Source: Acidovorax sp. KKS102 (GTDB taxonomy: Bacteria > Pseudomonadota > Gammaproteobacteria > Burkholderiales > Burkholderiaceae_C). From it: a stretch of 64,000 bases of DNA. Location: contig NC_018708.1 in assembly GCF_000302535.1 (NCBI RefSeq), positions 3,472,001 through 3,536,000 on the forward strand, read 5' to 3'. Every line of letters starts with the position of its first letter. Within the stretch, counting starts at the first letter, position 1. Shown piece after piece: positions 27,826 through 37,370 of this stretch. The translations under genes and the position numbers were made by a program. The notes beneath the pieces are model-generated. The model worked only from the letters and a program-made list of their open reading frames with translations. It did no database searches and was not told the origin of the DNA.

Positions 27826-29091
27826 TCAGGCCTTCTTGGCTGCTTCGCGGTAGACGAGCAGCGGCGGCTTGTTTTCTTCGATGGTGGACTCGTCCACCAC
27901 CACCTTTTCGACGTTGCTGGTATTGGGCAGGTCGAACATGGTGCCAATCAGCGCTTGCTCCAGAATGGAGCGAAGCCCCCGCGCACCCGTCTTGCGAGCC
28001 AACGCCTTGCGGGCAATGGCTTTCAGGGCTGCCGGGCGAATTTCGAGGTCTACACCTTCCATCGCCAGAAGCTTGCTGTACTGCTTGACGAGCGCATTCT
28101 TGGGCTCGGTCAGGATCTGCACGAGCGCATCTTCGCTCAACTCGGCCAGCGCCGTCACCACAGGCATCCGTCCCACCAGTTCAGGGATCAGACCAAACTT
28201 GATGAGGTCTTCCGGCTCGATCTCGGTGAACACCTCGGTGAGAGAACGCTGCTTCTTGCTCTTTACCGACGCGCCGAACCCGATGCCCGACGCCTCAGTG
28301 CGGTTCTCGATGACTTTTTCCAGCCCGGCGAAGGCACCACCGCAGATGAACAGGATGTTGGTCGTGTCGATCTGCAGGAAGTCCTGGTTCGGATGCTTGC
28401 GCCCCCCTTGTGGCGGCACGCTGGCCATGGTGCCTTCGATGAGCTTGAGCAAGGCCTGCTGCACGCCCTCGCCCGACACGTCGCGCGTGATGCTGGGGTT
28501 GTCGGACTTGCGCGAGATCTTGTCGATTTCGTCGATGTAGACGATGCCACGCTGGGCGCGCTCGACTTCATAGTTGCAGCTCTGCAGCAGCTTCTGGACG
28601 ATGTTCTCCACGTCCTCGCCCACATAGCCCGCCTCGGTCAGCGTGGTGGCATCGGCCATCACAAAGGGCACATCCAGCATGCGTGCCAGGGTTTGTGCCA
28701 ACAGCGTCTTGCCGGAGCCGGTGGGGCCGATCAGCAGGATGTTGCTCTTGGACAGCTCCACATCGTCCTTGTGGGCCTTGTCCTTGTGGCGCAGGCGCTT
28801 GTAGTGGTTGTACACCGCCACGGCCAGTGTGCGCTTGGCCACGTCCTGGCCAATCACGTAGTTGTCCAGGTTGGCCTTGATCTCGACCGGCGTGGGCAGG
28901 TCGCTGCGGCCTTCGCGGGCCAGATCACCAGCCGGCAGTTCGTCGCGGATGATCTCATTGCACAGGTCAATGCACTCGTCGCAGATAAAGACCGACGGAC
29001 CGGCGATCAGCTTCTTCACTTCATGCTGGCTTTTGCCGCAGAAAGAGCAGTAAAGGGTTTTTTCGCTGGAAGAGCCTTTTTTCTCGGCCAT
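27826..29091 (-). CDS. clpX: ClpXP protease ATP-binding subunit ClpX
   Basis: This AAA+ unfoldase recognises tagged substrates and feeds ClpP. The start at 29091 gives [18 protein letters not shown] and 421 aa, the standard form. The N-terminal zinc-binding domain has Cys15, Cys18 and the pair in [10 protein letters not shown]. Walker A is [12 protein letters not shown], Walker B is VYIDEIDKI, and a pore loop GYVGEDVE and the ClpP-binding loop IGFGAS are visible. The ribosome site is weak. Confidence 0.97.
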   Translation of the reverse strand: MAEKKGSSSEKTLYCSFCGKSQHEVKKLIAGPSVFICDECIDLCNEIIRDELPAGDLAREGRSDLPTPVEIKANLDNYVIGQDVAKRTLAVAVYNHYKRLRHKDKAHKDDVELSKSNILLIGPTGSGKTLLAQTLARMLDVPFVMADATTLTEAGYVGEDVENIVQKLLQSCNYEVERAQRGIVYIDEIDKISRKSDNPSITRDVSGEGVQQALLKLIEGTMASVPPQGGRKHPNQDFLQIDTTNILFICGGAFAGLEKVIENRTEASGIGFGASVKSKKQRSLTEVFTEIEPEDLIKFGLIPELVGRMPVVTALAELSEDALVQILTEPKNALVKQYSKLLAMEGVDLEIRPAALKAIARKALARKTGARGLRSILEQALIGTMFDLPNTSNVEKVVVDESTIEENKPPLLVYREAAKKA

Positions 29092-29139
29092 GGGGGCAAT
29101 GCCTTGCTTGTTTCGGAAAGTTGTTGGGATGATAACCAA

Positions 29140-29173
29140 ATAAAAACGGCGTCTTCCCCTCGGGAAAACGCCG
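29140..29173 (-). terminator. Terminator between clpP and clpX
   Basis: On the reverse strand a stem CGGCGT...ACGCCG, closed by an inner TTTTCCC/GGGGAAG region, is followed by TTTTTATTT. It lies 19 nt after the clpP stop, so clpX may be expressed partly by read-through or from its own promoter. Confidence 0.65.
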
Positions 29174-29192
29174 CTTCGCCGCCCTCGGGCGA

Positions 29193-29801
29193 TCAGGCGC
29201 GCTGGCTGATCACCTGATCGACCAGACCATAGTCCTTGGCCTCGTCGGCCGAGAGGAAATAGTCACGCTCCGTGTCGCGCTGGATCTTCTCCAGCGGCTG
29301 GCCGGTGCGCTCGGCGAGGATCTTGTTGAGTTGCTCGCGGGTCTTGAGGATCTCGCGGGCGTGGATCTCGATCTCGGTGGCCTGGCCTTGCATGCCGCCC
29401 AGAGGCTGGTGGATCATGACCTTGGAATTGGGCAACGCAAAACGCTTGCCCTTGGCGCCTGCCGCCAACAGGAACGCGCCCATGCTGGCCGCCATGCCCG
29501 TGCACAGGGTCGAGACATCGGGCTTGATGAAGTTCATGGTGTCAAAGATCGCCATGCCGGCACTCACCGAACCACCGGGCGAGTTGATGTAGAACGAGAT
29601 GTCCTTGTCGGGGTTTTCGCTCTCCAGGAACAGCAGCTGTGCCACCACCAGGTTGGCCGTCTGGTCATTGACCGGGCCCACCAGAAAAATCACGCGCTCC
29701 TTGAGCAGGCGCGAGTAGATGTCATAGGACCGTTCGCCACGGCCCGACTGCTCGATGACCATGGGGACCATGCCCAGGCCTTGTGTTTCCAATGCGCTCA
29801 T
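29193..29801 (-). CDS. clpP: ATP-dependent Clp protease proteolytic subunit ClpP
   Basis: This serine protease forms the double-ring chamber used by ClpX and ClpA. It is 202 aa. The catalytic Ser106 lies in [10 protein letters not shown] and His131 in [10 protein letters not shown]. The oxyanion-hole glycines lie in [11 protein letters not shown] short N-terminal propeptide is likely. It follows tig after 134 nt, a gap that contains a strong hairpin. Confidence 0.97.
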   Translation of the reverse strand: MSALETQGLGMVPMVIEQSGRGERSYDIYSRLLKERVIFLVGPVNDQTANLVVAQLLFLESENPDKDISFYINSPGGSVSAGMAIFDTMNFIKPDVSTLCTGMAASMGAFLLAAGAKGKRFALPNSKVMIHQPLGGMQGQATEIEIHAREILKTREQLNKILAERTGQPLEKIQRDTERDYFLSADEAKDYGLVDQVISQRA

Positions 29802-29843
29802 GTATTTCTCCAGTCAAGCAGGTACTGTACCCAGAAATGAATT

Positions 29844-29871
29844 GGGGCTTGTGCACGAAAGCACAAGCCCC
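29844..29871. promoter_or_regulatory. Hairpin in the tig-clpP spacer
   Basis: A perfect 11-bp stem (GGGGCTTGTGC / GCACAAGCCCC) with a 6-nt loop lies between tig and clpP. There is no T-tract, so it is more likely an RNA processing or stability element that separates the expression of tig and clpP than a full terminator. Confidence 0.55.
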
Positions 29872-29935
29872 TGGTGTGTCTTGACGACCAGAACCGGGCA
29901 GTCGCACGAAGCAGGCCAGCCGGCCCGAGGGCCTA

Positions 29936-31249
29936 TCAGCCCTGCTGCGCCATCAAGTCATCGAAGGAAATGGCCTTCTCGACCACCTTGGCCTTGGACA
30001 GCACGAACTCGGTCACGTTGTTTTCGATGACAACGGCTTCGACTTCGGCCAGACGCTGGCGGTCGCCGAAGTACCAGCGCACCACGTCTTCGGGCTTCTC
30101 GTAGCTGGCAGCCAGCTCGTCGATATGGGCCTTAAGCTGCTCGGGCTTGGCCTGCAGTTCATTGGCGCGCACCAGCTCGGCCAGCACCAGACCCAGGCGC
30201 ACACGGCGCTCAGCCTGAGGACGGAACACGTCTTCAGGGATTTCTGCCTTATCGGCATCCTTGACGCCGCGTTGCTTGAGTTCAGCGCGGGCGCCTTCCA
30301 TCAGGCGAGCGATTTCGGCCTGGATGCTGGCATTGGGCAGATCCAGCTCGGCCTTGGACACCAGGGCGTCCATCACGGCAGCCTTGTTGCGGGCCAGCAG
30401 GCGGAACTTGACTTCGCGCTCCAGGTTCTTCTTGATGTCAGCGCGCAGGCCTTCCACGGAACCGTCGGCAATGCCCAGCGACTTGGCCAGGGCGTCGTTC
30501 ACTTCGGGCAGATGGGCTGCTTCGATCTTCTTGATGGTCACCAGGAAGTCGGCGGTCTTGCCAGCAACGTCCTTGCCGTGGTACTCGGCGGGGAAAGCCA
30601 GGGGGAAGGTCTTGCTTTCGCCAGACTTCATGCCGCGCACGGCATCTTCAAACTCCTTGAGCATCTGGCCTTCGCCGACCAGGAACTGGAAGTCTTCGGC
30701 CTTGCCGCCGTCAAAGGGTTCACCGTCGATCTTGCCTTCGAAGTCCACGGTCACGCGGTCACCGTCTTGCGCAGCAGCGTCCAGGGCGCGCTGGGCGAAG
30801 CTGCGGCGCTGCTTGCGCAGGATGTCCAGGGTCTTGTCGATGGCGCTGTCGGTCACTTCGGAGGACAGCTTTTCGACTTCGGCGTCCGACAGGTCAGCGA
30901 TCTTGACTTCGGGGAACACTTCAAAGACGGCGTCAAACGTGACCTGGCCCTCGGGAGCGCCTTCCTTTTCGGTGATGCGGGGCTGACCGGCCACGCGCAG
31001 GTTGGCTTCGTTCGCAGCCACGGCAAAAGCCTCACCCACCTTGTCGTTCAGCACTTCGTACTGCACCGAGTAGCCATAACGCTGGGCGACCACGTTCATG
31101 GGCACCTTGCCGGGACGGAAGCCGTCCATCTTGACCGTACGGGCCAGGCGCTTGAGGCGCGTGTCCACTTCGGACTGGATCAGGGTGACGGGCACGCTCA
31201 GCGTGATCTTGCGCTCGAGCTTCTCAAGGGTTTCAACAGTAACGGCCAT
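29936..31249 (-). CDS. tig: Trigger factor, ribosome-bound chaperone
   Basis: This 437 aa chaperone has three domains: ribosome-binding (about 1-115), FKBP-type prolyl isomerase (about 155-240, containing [20 protein letters not shown]) and a helical C-terminal chaperone domain. It binds nascent chains at the ribosome exit. The ribosome signature appears in [17 protein letters not shown]. It opens the tig-clpP-clpX-lon block. Confidence 0.97.
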   Translation of the reverse strand: MAVTVETLEKLERKITLSVPVTLIQSEVDTRLKRLARTVKMDGFRPGKVPMNVVAQRYGYSVQYEVLNDKVGEAFAVAANEANLRVAGQPRITEKEGAPEGQVTFDAVFEVFPEVKIADLSDAEVEKLSSEVTDSAIDKTLDILRKQRRSFAQRALDAAAQDGDRVTVDFEGKIDGEPFDGGKAEDFQFLVGEGQMLKEFEDAVRGMKSGESKTFPLAFPAEYHGKDVAGKTADFLVTIKKIEAAHLPEVNDALAKSLGIADGSVEGLRADIKKNLEREVKFRLLARNKAAVMDALVSKAELDLPNASIQAEIARLMEGARAELKQRGVKDADKAEIPEDVFRPQAERRVRLGLVLAELVRANELQAKPEQLKAHIDELAASYEKPEDVVRWYFGDRQRLAEVEAVVIENNVTEFVLSKAKVVEKAISFDDLMAQQG

Positions 31250-31324
31250 GGCTATTCCTCTTATGAATGTGGATCGTGCTGGCTGCAGCGCAGCAGCGCC
31301 GTGTTCCGCAAAGTCTCACATGGG

Positions 31325-31411
31325 TGGTGCGCGGGGGGGGACTCGAACCCCCACACCATTGCTGGCGTCAGGACCTAAACCTGGTGCGTCTACCAATTTC
31401 GCCACCCGCGC
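31325..31411 (-). tRNA. tRNA-Leu(UAG)
   Basis: This is an 87-nt leucine tRNA with acceptor GCGCGGG/CCCGCGC, anticodon loop TTTAGGT (UAG), a long variable arm, T-arm GGGGGTTCGAGTCCCCC and encoded CCA. It lies directly upstream of tig and reads the same way. Confidence 0.94.
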
Positions 31412-31425
31412 GGTTCTACAAACAA

Positions 31426-31453
31426 ACAGGCGGCAAGCTGAGCTGCCGCCTGT
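31426..31453 (-). terminator. Terminator downstream of the RND efflux operon
   Basis: On the reverse strand a 9-bp stem (CAGGCGGCA / TGCCGCCTG) is followed by TTTGTTTGT. It lies about 50 nt after the efflux transporter stop and ahead of tRNA-Leu(UAG). Confidence 0.7.
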
Positions 31454-31501
31454 GTGAAATCGGTCAACCTTTTATTTTACCTGATGCGAAAGCCCTGCCG
31501 G

Positions 31502-34500
31502 TCAAGCAGCCCCAGGAACCTCTGGCGCAGGCCGCTTGACACGGAACCAGGCCGCGTACATCGCAGGCAGCGCAAGCAGCGTGAGCACCGTGGCCACGAC
31601 CAGCCCGCCCATGATGGCAACCGCCATCGGGCCCCAGAACACGCTGCGCGACAGCGGGATCATGGCCAGCACGGCGGCGGCGGCCGTGAGCACAATGGGG
31701 CGCAAACGGCGAACGGCCGATTCCACAATCGCATCCCATGCGGGCACGCCCCGGGCGCGGTCCTGCTCGATCTGGTCGATCAGGATCACCGAATTGCGCT
31801 GGATCATGCCCATGAGCGCGATCACCCCCAGCAGCGCCACGAACCCAAACGGCCGGTTGAGCAGCAACAGCGCCGCCGCGACACCCGCCATGCCCAGTGG
31901 CCCGGTGAGGAACACCAGCATCGCGCGGCTGAAGCTGTGCAGTTGCAGCATCAGCAGCGTGAAGGTGATGAACAGCATGATGGGAAGGCCCGCCGCGATG
32001 GACGCCGAGCCCTTGGAGCTTTCCTCCACGGCGCCCGCCACCTCGATGCGGTAACCCGTCTGGCCCGCCGACCGCCACTTGGCCTCGATCTCCTTGAGGG
32101 ACGGCAGCAGCGCCGCCGTCACCGTCGCGCCCTGCAGGCCCTCGGTCACGTCGCCCTGCACGGTGATGGCGTAGTCGCGGTTCTCGCGCCACATCACGCC
32201 GGGCTCCCAGGTGAAAACGGGCTTGGCGATCTGCGTGAGCGGGATCGACTTGCCCGACGCCGTGGGCAGGTAGGCGTTGGCAATGTCGGTGATGGCATTG
32301 CGCTCATCCAGCGGCTGGCGCAGCAGGATGTCGATGAGCTTGTCGCCCTCGCGGTACTGCCCCACCTGGGTGCCCGACAGAATGGTCTTGGACGCCTGGG
32401 CGATGGACTGGCTCGTCACACCCAGGGCGCGCGCCTTGGCCTGGTCCACTTCCAGGCGCAGCACCTTCACAGACTCGTTCCAGTTGTCGTTCACGCCGCG
32501 CATGTTGGGGTTCTGGCGCAACTGGGCCTTGACCTCGTCGGCACGCTCACGCAGCACCAGCGGGTCGGGGCCTACCACGCGGAACTGCACGGGGTACGGC
32601 ACCGGTGGCCCGTTGGGCAGCAGCTTGACGCGGCCGCGCACTTCCGGGAATTCCTCAGCCAGCAGCGCGGGCAGCTTCACCCGCAGCGATTCGCGCACCT
32701 TCAGGTCCTGCGGCACCACGATGAACTGGGAGACGTTGCTCTGCGGGAACACCTGGTCCAGCGGCAGATAAAAACGCGGCACGCCCGAGCCCACCCAGGT
32801 GCTCACCGTGTTCACGCCCGGCTCGGCGAGGAGACGCTGCTCCACGCGCTTGGTGACGGCCTCGTTGCCCGCAAACGACGTGCCTTCCGGGAACCAGATG
32901 TCCACCAGAATCTCGGGCCGGCTGGAATCCGGAAAGAACTGCTGCTGCACCTTGCCCATGCCCACGATGCCTAGGGCAAAAGTGAGGATGGTCGCCCCGA
33001 TGGTGATCCAGCGGTGCTGCACGCACCAGTCCACCAGACGGCGGAAGCTGCGATAGAACGGACTGTCAAACACCTCATGCGGGTCGTCGGTGATGCCCTT
33101 GTTGGCCTGGGCGGCCAGCACATGGGGAGGCACCTTGAGCAGCAGCGTGCCCAGGTAAGGCACAAAGTAGACCGACACGAACCAGCTGAGCACCAGCGCA
33201 ATCACCGTCACGGCAAAGATGGCAAAGGTGTATTCGCCCGTGGTGGACTTGGCCAGTCCGATGGGCAAGAAGCCCGCCGCCGTGATCAAGGTGCCCGTGA
33301 GCATGGGCATGGCCGTGATCTCGTAGGCGAAGGTGGCGGCGCGCACCTTGTCATAGCCCTCTTCGAGCTTCAGCACCATCATCTCAACCGCAATGATGGC
33401 GTCGTCCACCAGCAGGCCCAGCGCGATGATCAGCGAGCCGAGCGAAATTTTGTGCAGCCCGATGCCCCAGTACCACATGGCCAGGAAGGTGACAGCCAGC
33501 ACCAGCGGGATCGTGATGCCCACCACCAGCCCCGGGCGGGGGTCGATGTACCAGCGCTTCCACAGCGGGTTGTTGCCAGGGCGTTTGTGAAATCCCAGGC
33601 TGATGAAGCTCACCGCCAGCACGATGACCACGGCCTCGATCAGCACCTTGACGAATTCATTCACCGAGGTGGACACCGCCTTGGGCTGGTCCTGCACGTT
33701 GACCAGCTTCACACCGGCCGGCAGCGTGGCGCCGATGCGGTCGGTGGCCGTATGCAGCGCCTTGCCCAGCGCAATGATGTCGCCGCCCTTGGCCATGGAG
33801 ACGCCCAGCGCAATCACCTCGCGGCCTTGGTGGCGCACCTTCACACCCGGTGGGTCCACGTAGCCGCGCTGCACTTCAGCGATATCGCCCAGCCGCAGCT
33901 GCGCGCCCGAGGGGCCGCGGATCGGCATCGCGCGCAGATCTTCGATGGCGTTGAACTGACCCTGCACGCGCACCTGCACCTGGTCTTGGGGCGTCTGAAT
34001 GGTGCCCGCGCTCTCCACTGCGTTCTGCTGGCCCAGCTGAGCGAGCACCTGGTTCATGTCCAGGCCCAGTTGCGACAAGCGCTTTTGCGAGATCTCGATG
34101 AAGAGCTTTTCGTCCTGCACGCCAAACAGCTCGACCTTGGCCACATCGGGCACGCGCAGCAGCTGCTGGCGTGCATCATCGGCAAACTGCTTGAGCTCGG
34201 CGTAGCTGAAGCCCTCGGACTCCAGCGCGTAGATCACGCCATACACGTCCCCGAAGTCGTCATTGAAGAACGGGCCCTGGATGCCCTGCGGCAAGGTGTA
34301 GCGCATGTCGCCCACCTTCTTGCGCACGCCGTACCAGACATTGGCCACGTCGCCGGGCTTGGAGGAGTCCTTGATCTGAAAAATGATCTGCGACTCGCCG
34401 GGCTTGGAGTAGCTGCGGATCTTGTCCGCATACGGCACCTCTTGCAGCGTGCGCTCGATCTTGTCAGTGACCTGCTCGGCCACCTGCTGGGCCGTGGCGC

Positions 34501-34684
34501 CGGGCCAGTAGGTGCGCACCACCATGGCGCGGAAGGTGAACGGCGGGTCTTCGTCCTGCCCCAGCTGGAAGTAGGCCGCAAAGCCCAGCAGCATCAGCAC
34601 CACCATGAGGTAGCGGGTGAGCGCGGGATGGTCGAGCGCCCATTTGGAGAGGTTGAACCCCTCTTTGGGTTGGATTTGCGTCAT
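31502..34684 (-). CDS. RND-family efflux transporter, inner-membrane permease
   Basis: This 1060 aa proton-driven exporter belongs to the AcrB/acriflavine-resistance superfamily. It has the expected repeat layout of twelve membrane helices with two large periplasmic loops. The proton-relay aspartates lie in GLLVDDAIIAVEMM near residue 421. The N-terminus WALDHPALTRYLMVVLMLLG is the first helix. Substrates cannot be read from sequence. It follows its adaptor gene after 8 nt. No outer-membrane factor gene is adjacent, so the pump probably borrows a TolC-like protein. Confidence 0.93.
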   Translation of the reverse strand: MTQIQPKEGFNLSKWALDHPALTRYLMVVLMLLGFAAYFQLGQDEDPPFTFRAMVVRTYWPGATAQQVAEQVTDKIERTLQEVPYADKIRSYSKPGESQIIFQIKDSSKPGDVANVWYGVRKKVGDMRYTLPQGIQGPFFNDDFGDVYGVIYALESEGFSYAELKQFADDARQQLLRVPDVAKVELFGVQDEKLFIEISQKRLSQLGLDMNQVLAQLGQQNAVESAGTIQTPQDQVQVRVQGQFNAIEDLRAMPIRGPSGAQLRLGDIAEVQRGYVDPPGVKVRHQGREVIALGVSMAKGGDIIALGKALHTATDRIGATLPAGVKLVNVQDQPKAVSTSVNEFVKVLIEAVVIVLAVSFISLGFHKRPGNNPLWKRWYIDPRPGLVVGITIPLVLAVTFLAMWYWGIGLHKISLGSLIIALGLLVDDAIIAVEMMVLKLEEGYDKVRAATFAYEITAMPMLTGTLITAAGFLPIGLAKSTTGEYTFAIFAVTVIALVLSWFVSVYFVPYLGTLLLKVPPHVLAAQANKGITDDPHEVFDSPFYRSFRRLVDWCVQHRWITIGATILTFALGIVGMGKVQQQFFPDSSRPEILVDIWFPEGTSFAGNEAVTKRVEQRLLAEPGVNTVSTWVGSGVPRFYLPLDQVFPQSNVSQFIVVPQDLKVRESLRVKLPALLAEEFPEVRGRVKLLPNGPPVPYPVQFRVVGPDPLVLRERADEVKAQLRQNPNMRGVNDNWNESVKVLRLEVDQAKARALGVTSQSIAQASKTILSGTQVGQYREGDKLIDILLRQPLDERNAITDIANAYLPTASGKSIPLTQIAKPVFTWEPGVMWRENRDYAITVQGDVTEGLQGATVTAALLPSLKEIEAKWRSAGQTGYRIEVAGAVEESSKGSASIAAGLPIMLFITFTLLMLQLHSFSRAMLVFLTGPLGMAGVAAALLLLNRPFGFVALLGVIALMGMIQRNSVILIDQIEQDRARGVPAWDAIVESAVRRLRPIVLTAAAAVLAMIPLSRSVFWGPMAVAIMGGLVVATVLTLLALPAMYAAWFRVKRPAPEVPGAA

Positions 34685-34692
34685 GACGGGCC

Positions 34693-35916
34693 TCAGTTGG
34701 CGGCAGAGGCCGAGGCGGTGGCGGGTGCAGCGGCGGTTGCAGGAGCCGATGGCACCGCTGGCATTGCTACAGATTCAGGAGCTGTTTGCGCTTTATTCAC
34801 CGGCGCCTGAGCCACTTTTGGCTGGTATACCGTCACTTTTTGACCGGGAGACAGCACATGCACGCCGGTAGCCACCACCTGCATGCCGGGGGTCAGTCCC
34901 CCGGCCACCACGGCATCGTTGCCATCGGCCGTGGCGATCTGCACCACCTGTGACTTGACGGTGCTGGTCGCGGGGTCGTACACCCACACGGCGGTGGACT
35001 GGCCCTCTTGCCGCAGCGCGCTAGTGGGCAGCTTGATGGCGGCAATGCCGGCGTGGCTCAGTGCCTTGGGTGTGGCGTACACGGTGGCGCCCAACGCAGG
35101 GGCGTCGGCCGCGTCAATGGCGACCTTGACCTGGAAGGTGCGGGTCGCCGCGTCGGCGCTCGCAGCCACCTCGCGCACACGGCCTGTCAGCGTGGTGCCG
35201 CCCGACCAGCCACGCACGGCGACCTCGGAGCCCGTCGTGATCTGCGCCACCTTGTCTTCCGGCACGGCAAACACCACGTCGCGCGGGCCGTCCTGCGCAA
35301 TGCGCACCACCGGGGCGCCGGCCGACACCACCTGGCCCGGCTCGGCATCGATGCCCGTCACCACGCCCGACACATCCGCCACCAGCGTGGTGTAAGCAGC
35401 CTGGTTGCCCTGGGACGACAGCTGCGCGCGCGCCTGATCGAGCGTGGCCTGGGCGGCCTTGAGCGTGGCCTCGCGGCGTTCCAGCTCGGCACCGCTGATG
35501 AAGTTCTGGTCTTTAAGCGCCTGGTAGCGCTTGAGGTCTGCCGCCGCCAGGTCGCGCTGCGTGGTGGCCGACGCCACCTGCGCACGCGCTGCGTCAGCCG
35601 CCAGCTGGTAGTCCTTGGGATCCAGTTGCGCCAGCACCTGGCCCGCCTTCACGCGCTGGCCCAGCTCGGCCTGGCGCTGCACGATCTTGCCCGCCACCCG
35701 AAAGCCCAGGCGCGACTCCACCCGCGCGCGCACCTCGCCCGAATACTCCAGGCTGGACTGCAGCGCGCCCACGCCCACCGTCATCAGCTTGACAGAGCGC
35801 ACGGGCTCCTCGGGCGGCGCGGGACGCGAACAGCCGGCCAGCACGGTAGCGGTGGCCAGCACCAGCAAAAGCCTGGAATGCCGTGAAAAGGGCCGCAGGG
35901 CGGAGGATGTGCGCAT
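34693..35916 (-). CDS. RND efflux periplasmic adaptor (membrane fusion protein)
   Basis: This 407 aa lipoprotein has a signal and lipobox VLAGC (Cys29) and the HlyD/AcrA layout. A lipoyl half-motif GFRVAGKIVQRQAELGQRVKAGQVLAQLD lies near 70, a coiled-coil hairpin near 100-165, and the second lipoyl half and beta-barrel follow. The C-terminal 45 residues are Ala/Pro-rich. It links the permease downstream to an outer-membrane channel. I chose ATG 35916 because it begins the lipoprotein signal; the longer frame upstream is non-coding. Confidence 0.92.
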   Translation of the reverse strand: MRTSSALRPFSRHSRLLLVLATATVLAGCSRPAPPEEPVRSVKLMTVGVGALQSSLEYSGEVRARVESRLGFRVAGKIVQRQAELGQRVKAGQVLAQLDPKDYQLAADAARAQVASATTQRDLAAADLKRYQALKDQNFISGAELERREATLKAAQATLDQARAQLSSQGNQAAYTTLVADVSGVVTGIDAEPGQVVSAGAPVVRIAQDGPRDVVFAVPEDKVAQITTGSEVAVRGWSGGTTLTGRVREVAASADAATRTFQVKVAIDAADAPALGATVYATPKALSHAGIAAIKLPTSALRQEGQSTAVWVYDPATSTVKSQVVQIATADGNDAVVAGGLTPGMQVVATGVHVLSPGQKVTVYQPKVAQAPVNKAQTAPESVAMPAVPSAPATAAAPATASASAAN

Positions 35917-36093
35917 GGGAAATCCGGTGAAAAAAGAAGGGGCCACAAGGATCAGCAAGCAAAACGCAGGCCGGAGCGCCCGCGCAGCGACGGTACACCA
36001 GGCACCCGCCAACCGGCGACCCGCAGCCATGCAGGGCGCTTGTGAACAGGTGCAGGGGCCAGCCGCCTTGTCCCCCACTGGATTGGCTTTTAT

Positions 36094-36119
36094 GATTACT
36101 GACTGACCGGTTAGTAATC
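36094..36119. promoter_or_regulatory. TetR-type operator upstream of the efflux operon
   Basis: An inverted repeat GATTACT...AGTAATC surrounds the core TGACCGGTTAGT. The motif AACCGGT with flanking AGT/ACT arms is typical of TetR/AcrR-family operators at efflux promoters. It lies 178 nt upstream of the adaptor ATG. No tetR gene is next to it, so the repressor would act from elsewhere. The strand served is inferred from the absence of other candidates. Confidence 0.55.
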
Positions 36120-36159
36120 TATGAGAAGCCCTTGAGCTTGTCAAGCGACAATCCGGGGT

Positions 36160-37068
36160 GTGAACGACCGTCCCAGCCCCTCTCCCCACCCCGGCGCAGC
36201 CTCCGCGCCACAGCCCACTGCGACCGATGCGGTGGCGCCCCCCGTGACCCATTACGAAAACTTTCCGGTCGCATCCCTGCTGTGCCCGCCCCACCTGCGC
36301 CAGCCGATAGCCGCCATCTACGGCTTTGCGCGCACGGCGGATGACATGGCCGACGAAGGCGATGCCCTGCCCGCCGCCCGGCTGGCAGACCTGGCCGCTT
36401 ACCTTGCCGATCTGCGCGCGATCGCCCAGGGCCAGGCGCCCTCGCCCCGCTGGGCCAGCGTGTTTTTGCCGCTGCAAGGCGTGTTGCGCAGCCACCAGTT
36501 ACCTATGCCGCTGCTGGAAGACCTGCTCAGCGCCTTTGCCCAGGACGTGGAAAAAACCCGGGACGGCGAGGGCTACGCCGACCGCGACGAGTTGCTGGAC
36601 TACTGCCGGCGCTCGGCCAACCCCGTGGGCAGGCTGCTGCTGCACCTGTATGGCGTGCACGACGCCCAGGCGTTGCGCCAGAGCGACGCCATCTGCACTG
36701 CGCTCCAGCTCATCAACTTCTGGCAGGACCTGTCCGTGGACATTCCCCGGGGCCGCCACTATTTGCCCCGCGCCGACTGCGCGACCTATGGCGCCTGCCA
36801 GTCCGAGCTGCTGGCGCTGCAAAGCACCCGCGAGAACGCCCGCCTGATTGCCGACTGCGCCCACTGGGCCCGCACCATGATGCAGAGCGGCGCCCCCCTG
36901 GTGCACCGCCTGCCCGGCCGCGCCGGCTGGGAGCTGCGGCTGGTCGTGCAAGGCGGCCTGCGCATCCTCGACAAGGTCGATGCCCTCAAAGGGGGCAGCC
37001 TGCACACCCGACCCAAGCTCCGTGGGTGGGACTGGTGCGTGATGCTGGGCCGCGCGCTGTTGATGTAA
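36160..37068 (+). CDS. hpnC: Hydroxysqualene synthase HpnC
   Basis: This 302 aa trans-isoprenyl diphosphate synthase family protein is of the HpnC type, which converts presqualene diphosphate to hydroxysqualene in the bacterial squalene route. Aspartate-rich motifs RTADDMADE (about 55-63) and NFWQDLSVDI (about 187-196) bind the Mg-diphosphate. A Pro/Ala-rich N-terminal 28 residues precede the fold (THYENFPVAS). The start is GTG. Its partners hpnD and hpnE lie 4 kb away instead of adjacent. The 91 nt upstream belong to the spacer with the TetR-type operator. Confidence 0.88.
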   Translation: MNDRPSPSPHPGAASAPQPTATDAVAPPVTHYENFPVASLLCPPHLRQPIAAIYGFARTADDMADEGDALPAARLADLAAYLADLRAIAQGQAPSPRWASVFLPLQGVLRSHQLPMPLLEDLLSAFAQDVEKTRDGEGYADRDELLDYCRRSANPVGRLLLHLYGVHDAQALRQSDAICTALQLINFWQDLSVDIPRGRHYLPRADCATYGACQSELLALQSTRENARLIADCAHWARTMMQSGAPLVHRLPGRAGWELRLVVQGGLRILDKVDALKGGSLHTRPKLRGWDWCVMLGRALLM

Positions 37069-37129
37069 GAAAGATTCATGGGCCGCAAGGCGGGCTCACA
37101 CACTCGCCCTCCAGAGTGCCATGCAATGC

Positions 37130-37184
37130 AAAAATGGCCTGTAGCGCTTGATTTACATGCGCTAACAGCTATCTAATTCATAGC
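37130..37184. repeat. Intergenic palindromic repeat (TAGCGC...GCGCTA, AGCTAT...ATAGC)
   Basis: Two adjacent hairpins, TAGCGC/GCGCTA and GCTAT/ATAGC, lie in the 302-bp gap after hpnC. The same two word pairs appear, in reverse orientation and diverged, in the repeats at 40929 and 59142. The rest of the gap (37185-37370) shows no gene and should hold the sdaA promoter. Confidence 0.5.
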
Positions 37185-37370
37185 GATCCGCTGAGATGTT
37201 CCACGCCCTCGGCCCGGCCGGGGCAGGGATAGCGAGCATGCCCCGGCCACCGCACCCGGTTAGCCTCGCGGCCACCGTGGCAGGGAGGCGGCCAGCGCCC
37301 CACCCTGCCGGCCCGTGCCCGCGCGCCACAAGCGCTGCGGCACTTCTTTTGAGCCAGGGTCACCCCCACC

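Noticed and set aside
31454-32974. Long forward open frame opposite the RND transporter
   Set aside because: It is an antisense shadow rich in Arg/His; the reverse frame is a clear AcrB-type protein.
34693-36495. 600-residue version of the efflux adaptor
   Set aside because: The first 190 or so residues cross the operator region and are not protein-like; the lipoprotein signal begins at 35916.
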